Part shown: piece after piece, positions 45,083 through 57,448 of the stretch | Numbering within the stretch: the stretch's first letter is position 1 | Layout: every line of letters starts with the position of its first letter | Assembly (NCBI GenBank): GCA_030549775.1 | Contig: CM060177.1 | Coordinates: forward strand, 68,578,138 to 68,642,137 | Origin: Tamarix chinensis | Lineage: Eukaryota; Streptophyta; Magnoliopsida; Caryophyllales; Tamaricaceae | Direction: 5' to 3' | DNA length: 64,000 nucleotides | Notes under the pieces: model-generated | Told to the model about the DNA's origin: nothing | Seen by the model: the letters and a program-made list of their open reading frames with translations, nothing else | Database searches by the model: none | Made by a program: the position numbers and the translations under genes

Positions 45083-47735
45083 ATTCTTCTATTTTTAATT
45101 AATCTAAGTATTAAGATACAACAATAATATATAAAATATGTGAAACATCCTTAGGTTTCTAATTAAACTATTAGTTTTAGTTTATAATGAAACTACTCAT
45201 TTTGATCTATAAGACTACTATAAGGTTCTAATGAAACTACTAACTTTAACTTATGAAACTAGGTTAAGATTATAATAAAACTACATGCTTTAACTTATGA
45301 AACTATCAGTTCGGCTAATGAAATAACTCATTTCAGCTTATAAAAGTATTCTATGTTTCTAATGGAACTATTCTAAGTTTCTAATGACATCGCTCATCTA
45401 ATATTATGAAACTAGTCATCATAGAATATTCATAATACTCTAAATTTATAATGAAACTAGTTTTCTTGGCTTATTAAACTACTTAAAGTTATTTAGGAAA
45501 ATACTCATTTTAGTTGATGAACCTAGTGTAATAGTTTTATAAAGCTACCATAATTGTTCTATGAAACTATTAGTTCTAAATTTAGAAATTTTTACTAGAT
45601 ACACCCTCAATATATATTCTTATCAAACATGGATGAAACTACTCAAGTTTACCAACTTAAATGATATATTCTTATCATCTATTCAACTTGGGAATGTCAA
45701 GGGATTATTATTTATGAATGCTTGAAAAGCCAACATCATAATCTGATTTATCAAATGTTAGAACATACTTGTAATAATATATATGTGATATAACTATTGT
45801 TAATATGCTTGTACTGATGAACATCTCTAAAGGAAAAACCACAAATATAACTATTGTTAAAAGTAGTATTATTTCGCTTACAAAACATTATTAAAAAAGA
45901 GACGAAGAGAATAGAGAAGAAAAATCAATGGTATGTAACCTTCATTAACTAAATTGAGTGTATAACTCTGCAAAATCTAAATGGTATAAGAAGAACAAAA
46001 CTTTAATATAGAGCTTCAATATATAGTTTGGGTTGAACCAAATACATATGATTTCTTTCAACCCTAGGTTAACCAAATACAAAATATATAACTTTAATCC
46101 TATGCAGCATAGTTTGGTAAGGAGAATTTTAGCTTATAAAATAACAATATAATACATAGTCCAACTAAACAGTTGAGACCAACTAAATACATTAACCTAA
46201 AAAAATAAGCTTGAATATTCAATTATCCTAACTAATTAATAATACAATATTATGTTTGAGTTAGAAACTAATCATTAAGCCTAGTGAATATAGAATATGC
46301 TCCATGGGCCACAAGTGATATGATATCGAACATATTTCGATTGATCAAGTCTACCAAAAGTTCTAACAAAGTCTTCAATTCCATGATCTAGTAACCAAAA
46401 CCCAAACAACAACTATAATATGAACCAATTGCCATTGTAGCTTAAAACGAATATTACATAATCATAATATATTCAGTTATTCAAAATATAGTTATCAATA
46501 ATACTAATTCTAATATTTGAAATATTTAGGAACAATTTTGTAAAGGTATATATATATAAAGAAAGATTGTATCATAAGTAAAATCCAATCAAACAAAGGA
46601 AAAGTTTTATCAATTCTATTATAAGTATACATAAATAACAATTTTTAGCCGTAAACACTATATGTTAGTATATATACCTTACAATATAATACCTATAAGG
46701 CTATAACATCATAGAAAAATAAGAAAAATCTAATGTGAGGATATTAGTTATTCATTATAAAAATTAAAGATTAATGTTTTTGTTACATCAACTATGTTAA
46801 ATACTAAGAAGTCAATATGAGTTGGTCCTTTATCAATAATGGTCATTATTATTTACTTTATCTAATTTTTATTTGATTTAGCTTGATATGATCGAAATAA
46901 AATATAGAAAAACTAATAATGTGTTATTATTATTATTTTTCCATATTTGGCTTGATATTATTATTATGATTATATTAATTAAAATTATATTGATATGATG
47001 TGATCAATCTATTTGAAAAATAATACGAGAAGTACAACTTTAGACCTTTATTTGTTATCAGTTATCAATGGTTATTGTAAGTTAATATTATGTACGGACT
47101 GTACAAAATATAAATATAATATACACTTAAAATAATATTTGAACTCAATATGATATGATCATGGTAATAATGGAGTTGAATTATAAGTTATGCCTTAACA
47201 TAAAAAGAAAAGTAATCCGATTTGAAGATATTTAAATTTAGAACATCAAATAAATCTTCAAAGATGAAATAATGACAAAAAATTCTAATGACCCAAAATA
47301 ATCTATATAATAATTTTGCTTTTAATTAAATAAGATAAATTAAAATAAACAATATTAAAATAATTAGTCTTTAATAACTTTTTGGAATTAAAAAAAATAT
47401 CACAAGCATGAGTGCATGACTCGCTACTGAAATGACCCGAATCCGATCCAAAATTGACCCGAAAATATAATAATTCGAACTCACCCGAGCCCGCTCCGAA
47501 CAAGAACCGAAATTAGAATAACCCAAATTTATCCGAATTTGAGTCAATCCGATCTCAACCAAACCTGATCCGAGAACTTAAAATAACCCGAGATTATCCG
47601 ATACCAAGTTGATCCTAATCAAACCCGATCCGACCTAATCCGATAAAATGATCCGAGATTATCCGAAACTGATATGACCCGATTATTATTTAACCCGATC
47701 CGAAAGTGACCCGACCCGTCCGATTGCCAGCTCTA

Positions 47736-47743
47736 ATTATAGC
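47736..47743 (+). repeat. hAT-2 target site duplication, right copy
   Basis: ATTATAGC, identical to 42944-42951. Confidence 0.9.
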
Positions 47744-48120
47744 CGGTGGATCGGATACAAGCATGGAACAATGCTCCTGCCCACTATTATTAGCCGGTGA
47801 ATCGGTCACATATAGGGTATCATACCCTAACCACTATTCCTTACCAGTGGATTGGTTGGCTCCGGCATGCATGGTGTTCCACACTAAGTAATTAGTGTCT
47901 TTCCCAAGTCTTAACAAACCATTAGATTTATTGAGCTCAGAATTTGCCACTATTATAGCAGGTAGATCGGAGGCACATAGGGTAACATACCCTAACTACT
48001 ATTATAGCCAGTGGATCAGAGACACATAGGACTACGCGTCCTAACCACTATTTCTAACCGGTGGATCGGTGGGACCCGACTCTATATCTTCCACTTTAAG
48101 TGATTAATGTCTTGAGTATC
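47736..48120 (+). repeat. Tandem units with actattatagccggtggatcgg
   Basis: The phrases cactattatagc.ggt.gatcgg, acatagggta.cataccctaac and actattatagccagtggatc recur at 47736, 47790, 47948 and 47998 with about 50-70 bp spacing and longer gaps. hAT-2 inserted inside one of these units. Confidence 0.65.
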
Positions 48121-48627
48121 TTATTCAAAGGCTTTCACCCTAGACATGCATGAATCACTCCCTTTACACTTCACACATCACAAATCATAAATACCATCCT
48201 CATAATTACCCTTAATCACCACAAACACATGATACCATAAAAACACTAAGCAGCCACACCAAATGCTAATTAACCACAACAACCCATAGTTAACCACTCC
48301 AAACCCTATTTAACTATAAAAACCATAATTAGCCATTCCAAACCTTAGTTAATCACAACAAACCACATTTATCCACTCCAACCCTATTTAATCATAATCA
48401 CCCATAGTTAATCACTCCAAACCCTTATAATGTCCTACGTACTATTTTTACCCAAAACTTCCAAACACCTAAATAATTCTTCTATTACCTTCCTTACATC
48501 CCAAGTCAACTTTTCACATGTAAACTTTACTCCTATGCATACGCTAACCTTCCCATGGAAACCTTCAAACTTTCTCATGCAAAACCCTAAATTCCATGCG
48601 ATCATTAATTCCTATGCAAAACCCCAA

Positions 48628-48877
48628 CTCCACCATGCAAACCCTAATACCACCATACAACCATTAATAACACCATGCAACTATTAATACCACCATGCAA
48701 ACCCTAATACCACCATGCAACCATTAATAGCACCATACAAACCCTAATACCACCATGCAAACCCTAATACCACCACACAACCATTAATACCACCATACAA
48801 CCATTAATACCACCACGCAACCCTAATACCCCTATACAACCATTAATACCACCATTAAACCATTAATACCACCATGA
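48628..48877 (+). repeat. 20-bp minisatellite (taccaccatgcaaaccctaa)
   Basis: About 12 units of exactly 20 bp (one of 19), alternating between endings aaaccctaa and aaccattaa. It is flanked by looser relatives: 48250-48420 (ccactccaaaccctattt..) and 48880-49180 (catacaaaaccctaaattca.., cacaaaacc.taaattagattctcc). Confidence 0.9.
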
Positions 48878-49867
48878 AAACCCAAGATTCCATCATACAA
48901 AACCCTAAATTCAATCCACATAAAACCAAAGATCCATCCATACAAAACCCTAGATTCAAACCAAAGAGAACCCAAAGATTTGTCCATATAATACAAATTA
49001 TTAGATTCTCCCATTCATAACCACAAATTGGATTCTCCTATACAAGACCATAAGTTAGATTCTTCCACATAAATCAATAAATTAGCTTCTCTCATATAAA
49101 ACCATAAATTAAACTCTCCCACACAAAATCATAAAAATTATAAATCAGATTCTCCCACACGAAACCCTAAAATTCTCCATTTTATTCTTCCATTCATGAA
49201 ACATTAAAATAATTAGGTCAACTCACCTCCCTTGGTCAACTTCTTTTCCTATCCTCCTTTTTCATCCTTTCTCCCCACACAAACCACATCAACATCCTCA
49301 CAAGCATGTCTTATAGGGTCACAAGCAAATCACCATATATACATAATACATATGCCATGCAAATACACGAAAACATACTTCAACTCCACATCATACCATA
49401 TACGATATATTTAATAATGATAAACATAAGATACATAGCAGGCGAAGCACATAATTCATATGAACACACAAAAGGCCTTAGTAACACCTTTACCTAAAAT
49501 GACACCGGTCTTGGAGCATGCTCCTACGCCTCCTTAGGGCTTTGACCAAATAATAACATATTGATAAAAATAACATTAACAAAATTCTAACTTTGCTAAA
49601 GATATAGAAATAATATAAATATTATAAAAGTTGATAATATAGGGTTAAAGACCTTACCCTAATAATAATAATGATACTAAAAATAATAATACCAAAGATA
49701 CTAAAAATAATATCAATGAGAATATAAATAAGAATAATAATAATAGTAATAACAATAATAATAATAAAAATGATATTATTCAAAAATAAAGTAAAATAAA
49801 GGCTTTCGTCCCTTTACTAAAATAATACTAATAATAATATTAGTAAGATAAATAAAAAAATTTAGTA

Positions 49868-49913
<46 letters not shown>

Positions 49914-49921
49914 CAATGACA

Positions 49922-49968
<47 letters not shown>

Positions 49969-49969
49969 A
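49868..49969 (+). repeat. (AAT)n(GAT)n microsatellite
   Basis: About 14 AAT units, a short gacaatgacaat link, then about 15 GAT units. The surrounding 49650-50260 is rich in further AAT runs, including 50212-50256. Confidence 0.9.
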
Positions 49970-50204
49970 AAAAACTAATAGTAAAGTATTTGTAATACTA
50001 ATAATGGAATAATAATAATAATAGTGATTTGAAATAGGAAATAATAATAGTAATTATACTTATAAAATATTAATATTAATAATAGAAATAATGGAAATAA
50101 TAAGAGTAATAATGATAAAATTGAATTAAAATTACAATAGGGCTTCAACCCTTAACATAAATAATAATGAAAACATTAATAATAATGACAATAATACATA
50201 TTCA

Positions 50205-50244
<40 letters not shown>

Positions 50245-50289
50245 CATAATAATAATAATATTTATATACAAATAAATGAAATAAAATAA

Positions 50290-51620
50290 ATCATGGCTTG
50301 TAAAAATAGGGAGAAGGGTTTAGAGGGTCTAGGGTTCAACCTTAGGTTGGTGGGGATAGGCGGGCACCGGCGGTGGTGCATGGAGGCGGCGTTGGTGGCT
50401 GGAAAAAGGGAAGAAAAGGGTGAAAGTTGGATGCGGGGAAAAATATAGGGAGAATTAAGGTGGGAGTTAGGGTTTTTAGAGTTGCCTAGAGGGAGAGGAA
50501 TAGAATAAGGGTGGTGGCACAGCCAAAGGTGGCGGCGCACTGCAGCGATGGTGGCCGAATGGAGGAGAAAATAGAAAAAGAGGGAGAAAGAGGAAAGGAA
50601 GGTAGGGGAAGGTTGAGGAGGGTCTGCAGCACAATTTGGGAGGTGAAAGAAGAGGTGGAAGAGGTGGCTAAGGGTGGAGAAGGCAGAAACACATTGGTCG
50701 AGAAGGCTAATTTGCACAGCTGGGGTGGCTTGTCCAAGGACAATCGAGAGGGGGTGGATGATTTGGTTAGATAGAGAGAGGTGTGAAGAAGAGTTTGGTG
50801 GCCAGAGATGGCGGCGAAGTTGGCCAGAGGCGGCAGACTTGGTGTCTGAAGTGGTGGAGGTGGAAAGTTCAGGCATTTTTGGGGGATCAAAAGCTCGATA
50901 CGGGGCCATTATGGGGGGTATTTATAGGGTTAGAAGGGAGGATAGGGTTCTGTGGGTCGGCGTGGGATTAGGTAAGTAGGGTTTTGGTTTCGCCGGAGGT
51001 GAGGTTGGCCAGTGGGACTCAATTGGGGGTAAGGTTGCGCAGGGAAAAAGAGAGGAAAAACTACGAGGAGAGGGGAAGTTAGTTGGATCAAAAGGACCGA
51101 TGAGTCAAGTGGAAGAGAGAGGAATGAGAACGACCGGTCAAAACGGCCGTAACAGGCAACAAATTTCTCGGACGGGTGGCAACGAGTTGTAGGTCGGCGT
51201 CGAACGGGGTTGGAGAAGGAGAAAAGAAGAAGAAAAGGGCGGGATCGGTGGTCCAAAAGAAAAAGAAAGAAAGGAAAAGAGAGGAGACAGGGCCGATTGG
51301 CGTAGTGAGGGGAGTGTTTAAATGAGACACGGCGTTTTGGGGGAAAAATATGGAAAATGTCGTGCCAGGATATTGAAGAAGAAGAAAAGAAAGAAAAGGA
51401 AGAACGGGCCGCGAGAAAGGAAAAGGAAGACGGGCCGCTAGGCTGGGCCGCGTCGAAAAGGAAGAAGGAAGAAGGGAAATGAAAGAGGGAGGGGACTGGG
51501 CCGCTGGGCTGGCCCATGTTGGGGGAAAAGAAAAAGAAAAAGAAAAGAAGAAGAAAGAAAAAAAAAGGAAAAGAAAGAAAGAAAAAGGAAAAAAAGGGAG
51601 AAAGGAAATGAGAAAATAAT
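50290..51620 (-). other. Strand-asymmetric purine/pyrimidine block (LTR leader)
   Basis: The plus strand is rich in gga, aga and aaag; the minus strand is pyrimidine-rich and starts shortly after a TATA box at about 50917-50928 (minus CTATAAATACC). Long minus-strand open frames (50262-50909 and 50930-51517) encode Pro/Ser/Leu/Phe-rich sequence with no known domain. The homologous block at 3190-4350 does not preserve those frames, which argues that they are by-products of composition. I see it as untranslated LTR sequence. Confidence 0.5.
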
Positions 51621-52051
51621 TAGGTTGGGTATTTAAATTAATTACAATATTTGAGATATTTAAAAATAATAATATTTAACTAAAATAATATTTAAATCCC
51701 ATTTTAGGCTAAAATAGGATTTAAAAAATTTTTCCTATAAATTCCATTTTAATTAGTAAATCACTCTAAATTTATTCAATTAAATTATTTATAAAATTAG
51801 TATTAATTTGAAATTATTTTCTGCTTCTTATTTTTAATAAAATAATTTTTTTAATTAATTTCCAAAATAAGATACTTAATTAGCTAAAATACTCAAATTT
51901 CTACTAATTAAAATATTTATAAATTTCTTCTTAATTTTCCCTAAGTGTATTCCTTTTTATTTCAATAAAAATAATTTATTTAATTAATTGTTTCATAATA
52001 AAACCTTATTTAAAAATAGTTTTTTAAATATGAAAATTTCAGGGCATTTCA

Positions 52052-55000
52052 CCAGGCCCTTTAGTATCCATATTCCCTAGTAAATCATTAGTTTCTATAG
52101 TAGGAAAGGCATTGAGATCTATGAAAATCTTATAATCAACTAATAACCCACCCGAAGGCACTATACGGTAAAATGATGGATGGTAAACTAATGTTCAGTA
52201 GCCAATCAATGATAAAATAATCTAGACCTTTCATGGTGATCGTTCTACTTTAAGTGATTAGTGTCGTATTAGATTGGGATTTCATTTCATATAAGGGCCC
52301 ACAAACAATATCACACTAATCAAGAAGCCTTTTCAATTCAATGCACCTATATAAGGTTCTCACATCATCTAGTGTTTCCATTTAGGGTATCTTTTAAGTG
52401 ATTATCCTAATACTCAATTAATTATGCCGAAAGGTGGAATTATATAAATGTTAATATCATTTATAAATCTTGAAGCCAATAATTTAGTTTCCATTTATTA
52501 CTTATGTTCATAATTCAAATCTAGATTATTATAAGGCCAAAGTCCTAGTTCATTACTTAATCACAGTCTTACCATTCATTGAAGGATGTTCCAATTTAAT
52601 TCCTCAGGCCAAACATGAAGGTCTAATTATAGGTAAACTAAGGTTAACCCTAACTCATCACTATTTATCCATTTATTTCAATAGCTACATGAAAGTCACT
52701 TGTTATAGATAAGGTTAATTTAAGGCCACCCTACATGTCCATGTTATCTTCTTCTATCTTTGCTAAGTCATTTCATGTACGGGGTCCTCATTTTAAGGAC
52801 ATGATTTAAGTCATTAGAGGTCTATTATCTATATTTTTGATTCGTTACTTCAATACTAACCATAGGAAGAATCCATTTTTAGTCATTTAATCATCTATTC
52901 ATTTTATAGTAAAGAGAAGGCTCAAATGCTAAATTTAGGTCAAAATTTGTCAACTAAGATAAATTTCTCTTTACTAACTTTAATCCATTATTTAATCTTC
53001 ATTAATCTAGGAAAATTCATAGCCACTAGCATCTTAGGTTATTATCTAAGCATAAGAAAACTCAAAGAATCACATTTGGGAAGAAATAGGTAAGGAAAGA
53101 CAAACTAGTCGATACTAGTTGATGGGTTTCAAAAACCAGTCAATGGGTCTCACTGACCAATAGATCAATTTCATAGACCAGTTGATCGGTCAAGGAACTA
53201 TAAAGCTTCACAATTATGGAAAACCAATAGATTTGTTTGGTTATACCAGTCAATGTTTCTAACCCGATGCTAAGACTACTAGGGTCACATACCAACTAGG
53301 GGATTGGTTGACCCAACCAGTCAACTATTCTAGGAGCTAGTTGATGGGTTTGGGTAAACTAGTCGATGGATTTAACCCGAGATCAAAACCACTATAGTTA
53401 TAGACCAACCAATCAATGGCTCTACCAAACCAGTTGATCAGTTTGGAGCGAAGACATCTCTATAAAACACAATTACACATAATTAAATTCCATAAAAATT
53501 ATCTAATTAGTATGAACATCGATCTTAGGTTATTTAAGGTTTTTAACACACAATATTCATTAATCATCATGTGAAATATAAAATTTATGTTGGGAGTCTC
53601 AATAAAACTATGCCTACATTTTATGAACTTTAATTGGGAAATCATGCATCGTATTATCTTCTTACTAAGCCAGCATGCAACAATATATTCCTCATGTCAC
53701 ACATAACAATGCCACTTAAGACAACCAGAATATTAAGGAAATTTTGAATCCCAAATCATATTTATGAGGTTTATGCATAAAAGCCTTTAAGACAGACTTC
53801 CTACCAATTCTTGCATTCATTCTATACTAACTAGTGTAGGCACACCGTCATCTCTAATAATCAAGATATCACATACTTAAAGAACATGCACTATAATTAC
53901 CCATACCATTTCCTAAGAAAATAGGGAAGATAATGGTTTAGCTTAAAAGAGATGAGAAACACACCAAAAGAATAGAAGTCTTTGAAAATCCAAACTCCTT
54001 TCCTAAACTGAACACCTTTAAAGTAGAGCCAGATCAAAACTTAGTAAAACCTTTAAAATGTGAAAAGAAGATTTAATAGAATTGGCATCCTAGGAGAGAA
54101 AATCAAAGAAAACCCACCTTCCTAATGAGAAAATAGTGAAAACTAGAGGTGAATTCTAACCCTTACTCTTTTACTAAATCTAACCCCATCTTCCTTAAAA
54201 TTAAAATAAGAAGAAGCTAGAGAAATGATTAAAAGAGGAAAGAAAGATTAGAAATGAAATTCAAGGAGAGAGAATGTGGCAAAGCAAGTGTGAAGCAAAA
54301 TAGGGCAGTTCAAAGGTTAAGGAAGAAGGGAGAAAGACTGAGTTTAAATTACTGAGAGTTTCTACTAAAATAAGAAGGGAAAATGAGTGTATAAATTGAG
54401 ACCCCAAACCCTAATCTAAATTTGAGATTCAAAGTTTATGTTTTAAAGGTTCAAATTGGTGAAACTACAAGGTTATAGATAATTTATCCTCAGGAATTTC
54501 AAACACAAGAAAAGGATAATGACACAAATGGGAGGGAGTTGAATTTTATCAATCTATAAAGGTTGTAGAAGAACATATTCAGATGAAGAATCTCATAAAA
54601 GAGGGATAAGGCAAGGAAGAAGAAGGCAAATGAGCTAAAGAGATGAAAGTGACTTCTCCTAATTTACTTCTTCATGAATCCATTGAAAATTAATAAAATA
54701 GGTTACTCAAGCTAAAAAAGCTTCATAAAAATTGTAAAAAAACCATTAAAAAATTATGACATGGAAAAAGTTTTGGGGAAAGAATCATAGTGACAATTGT
54801 GTTGGAAGAATAACTATTTCAATCAAACTAATCGACTAGTACCCAAAACTAAGGACCATACTAATCTTAAATATTCATTTAAAATAAGATCAAACACACT
54901 CAAATCACCATCAAATGCTTAGATTAATACACATAAAAGACCATAAAAATTTAAATATTAGAGATACCTAAGAATGACTTTTAAGGTGGAGTTTGTCATA

Positions 55001-55060
55001 GATGCAATCCCTAATTTTATATGGGCATACTATCCCCATAGTGTGTTGGCAAGGCCTTTT
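52052..55060 (-). other. LTR-like noncoding DNA, minus orientation
   Basis: No convincing frame. On the minus strand a TATA-like CAATTTATACACTC (about 54389-54402) is followed by pyrimidine-rich sequence resembling an LTR leader. It includes the motif array at 53100-53450. Termini and target duplication were not found, so the extent is a guess. Confidence 0.3.
53105..53450 (+). repeat. Interspersed array of accagt(c/t)gatggg(t) motifs
   Basis: More than ten variants (actagttgatgggtttc, accagtcaatgggtctc, accagttgatcggtc, accagtcaactattc, actagtcgatggattt) recur every 20-40 bp, many forming short palindromes around gtcgac-like centres. Similar words occur at 40318-40430. Confidence 0.6.
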
Positions 55061-55062
55061 TT

Positions 55063-57006
55063 TTAACACCCAAAATTTATGATTTAAAATTTTTATTTTT
55101 TAAAAGAATAATATTTCAATAATAGGAGTTTTGCCACATTTAGAATAACTCTAGTTCCCTCCCCTTTTTTATGCCAAGTGCTAAGGCTTAGAATAAGTTA
55201 GATCTATAACAAAGTAGCAGAAATAAGAGACAGTAATATAAATAAATGTCATGTATAAAAATCCTCCATATAACAATAGTAATCAAAATACAATAAGAGA
55301 CATAAGAGTTCAAAGAAAAATTAACTACAACAAAAGCTAGCACTTGAAGGTCCAACACAAGTTTACCCTAACTCTTAGAACCAAAAGCCCATTATGAGAA
55401 TGAAATGTCATCCCAATGACCCCATTAATCTTTACTGCTCTTATATGCCTCATGCCAATCCTTAGCCTTCGCATAATCATCTATAAGTATAGTATCAATA
55501 CGGCTTCCTAATATTGAGTGAATCAGAATACCTCATAAGAGATAGTATACTCACATTATACATAATCATATAATAATCTAGAAACATGACCAAAGCGGAA
55601 ATCTCAAGCAATAATAAAATAGTAATAATCATTCTTTACATATACAAATGTGGATGCATATTTGTTCATAGATCTAAATATGGGTTATAACTAATAAATA
55701 TGGCTTACATTCATAGACTATAGATAGAAAAAGTTTAGTTGAATATCAAAAGTTACTTTGTGAGTTTTTCATTCTCTTTATGAGTTTACTTGATTATTGG
55801 AAAGTTACTATATGTAGTTTCTTTTGATTTTCTTTAGTGGGTGATTATTTATTAGTTCTCCTTAAGAACTCTTTGATTACTATCTTCGTGAATTATCAAA
55901 GTTATATCTTCTTAGGGTTTTATGGCATACAAATGTATGAGTATCCTATAAAACCATTAAAAATATATTGTTGAGTAATAAAGAAGATACATTTGGTTGC
56001 TTTTAGTTCTTTCAACCCACATCCACATCATATATGACATCAAAGCCTTATGCTCAATAACCAACCATATTTACTCATTCAAATCAATCTCATAATGTAT
56101 AAAAACCATATCATAACCCATTTCAAACAAAGTAGGGCAATAAGGCTCTACGAAACAACTAAAAAAATCAATTCTAAATACAAAAGGTACAACTCTAAGG
56201 CAACTATTAAAAAAACAATCCAAAATTTACCAAGGCCATCAGACAAATACTTAGATTATTATTTACTTTACTTGAGGGGAGATAGTCAACCCAATGACAC
56301 TAAAGTATATTTAATCATATTCATTAATAGAGGAAACATAATGCCCTTAGATTATAATTTAAGGACACTCATATAAAATTGTATCCTTATTCTTCCTAGG
56401 TCACCTAATTCTTAATTAACAATACCCTTAATAAGTCTAAAGAACCAATTAAAATATGATGGGGGAGAATCCTCATTTTATGATCACACTCTTGCCCTTA
56501 ATTTTTCCAAGTTTGAAAGTCACAAAACTCTCCTCACTTGGACAAATTAATTATTCTTAAAAAAAATAACCATTCAAACCTTGTTAACTTTTACCATCTC
56601 CACATAATAATACCCACCTTTCTTAAGCCAAAAATTTCCTAATATTCCCAAAAATTTTAGCTGATTTTATTTTATTATTTATCTCAAAAAATAACCCAAA
56701 AATGCATCCCATTATTCACCCACAATAGCCACACAAAACAAGCCACAAGTTCCTTTCAAGCAACATGACAAGTCTTTTACAATACTTGTTAAGAAAAATG
56801 TAGATTTTTGGGAAGAACAAGAAAGGAAAGAAGAAATTATTTACTTATATTTATCCCTTAAAATATTAAAATTATACTTATCTCTTTCTTTGTGAATCAA
56901 GTGGAAGCTAATTGAGTTGGCCATATGCTAGAAGGCCCCCAATTTTAAATTTACACAACAACCCCATAGTATTAGGTAGTTTTCTTCATTTATTTTAGCT
57001 CAAATC
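55063..57006. other. LTR-like left edge and AT-rich noncoding DNA
   Basis: The start aacacccaaaatttatgattt resembles the aacaccccaatttt edge at 40880, and tgccaagtgctaaggct (55172) matches accaagtgctaaggcc (42393), so this is probably another copy of that LTR family's edge. The open stretch 56050-56376 (108 residues, KTIQNLPRPSDKYLDYYLLY) is unlike any family I know and lies in AT-rich DNA. Nothing else is recognised. Confidence 0.35.
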
Positions 57007-57363
57007 ACATATATTAGTTGAATATATAATTTGTAACCTTTAATCCTACACTCCATATATAAATTCCAAGAAAATATTAAAAGATGGAACAATTTTTTTT
57101 AGGTGCACACATTCCCTCTTAAAACCTAGAGCATTCATCCTTCAACTATAGTGTAAGAGTTTAAATTTTCTACAAAATCTTCTAAGATTTATCCTAAGAG
57201 TTTAAACCTTAGATGATTCTTTAAGATTATTGATTCAAGTAGTTCAAAAGGATCAATTTAATCTTATCAATTCTCTCTATATTTTCCTCTTAATTTTTAG
57301 TTGATATAATATTTGTTAGACACCACTTTCTAATATGATCTAGTTGGATCTCATATGTAACAA
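57007..57363 (+). repeat. 5' LTR of the 57.0-61.8 kb gypsy element
   Basis: Its first part, cacatatattagtt..aaccttt aatcctac, matches 61647 onward (cacatgtattagtt..aaccttt aatcctat, aaattccaag, gcacatattccctct). It ends ..TATGTAACA just before the primer site. The exact 5' boundary is approximate. Confidence 0.65.
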
Positions 57364-57368
57364 CTTGG

Positions 57369-57381
57369 TATCAAAGCTTAG
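57369..57381 (+). promoter_or_regulatory. Primer binding site, initiator-Met tRNA type
   Basis: TTGGTATCAAAGC, the same 13 bases as at 33709-33721, a few bases after the 5' LTR end. Confidence 0.8.
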
Positions 57382-57448
57382 GTTGTAGCAATTTGGGTGT
57401 TGTTTATTTTTATTCCATCACCTTTTTTGAAACCTAAACCCATAAAAA

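Larger units (their letters stand above)
42952..47735 (-). mobile_element. hAT deletion derivative, 4.78 kb, reversed (copy 2)
   Basis: Starts TAGAGCTGGCAAAAGTTG and ends CGATTGCCAGCTCTA, with 8-bp duplications ATTATAGC. It is the reverse complement of hAT-1 through most of its length: 42952-43700 corresponds to 26.86-26.1 kb, 43720-44330 to the 22.0-21.4 kb leader, 44340-47735 to 21.4-18.0 kb. The transposase gene (22.6-24.9 kb in copy 1) is missing, so the copy could be mobilised only by another transposase. Subterminal CGG/CCG arrays remain at both ends (42960-43260 and 47430-47730). Confidence 0.9.
40874..52051 (-). mobile_element. Long LTR-like DNA, minus orientation, interrupted by hAT-2
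   Basis: The left edge (TGCTATAACACCCCAATTTT) and right edge (..TTTCAGGGCATTTCA) resemble ends of plant gypsy LTRs, which on the minus strand would start TGAAATGCCCTGAAATTTTC and end GGGGTGTTATA. A minus-strand TATA box CTATAAATACC is at about 50917-50928. No gag or pol was found, and flanking pentamers do not match, so a simple solo LTR is not proven. Duplicated internal words (gtgggaatgag.., gctacatactga.taag.taa at 41320-41380 and 42690-42735; accaagtgctaaggcc at 42393) suggest at least two LTR copies nested or recombined. Without hAT-2 the block is about 6.4 kb. Confidence 0.45.

Noticed and set aside
50262..50909. 215-residue minus-strand open frame
   Set aside because: Pro/Ser/His-rich, no domain, lies in a pyrimidine-rich LTR leader, and is not conserved in the related block at 3190-4350.
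50930..51517. 195-residue minus-strand open frame
   Set aside because: Phe/Ser/Pro-rich product of the same asymmetric composition; overlapping frames are equally open.
40874..52051. Clean solo LTR with target duplication
   Set aside because: The flanking pentamers (CCTTA and CCAGG) do not match, and internal duplicated words indicate more than one LTR copy.
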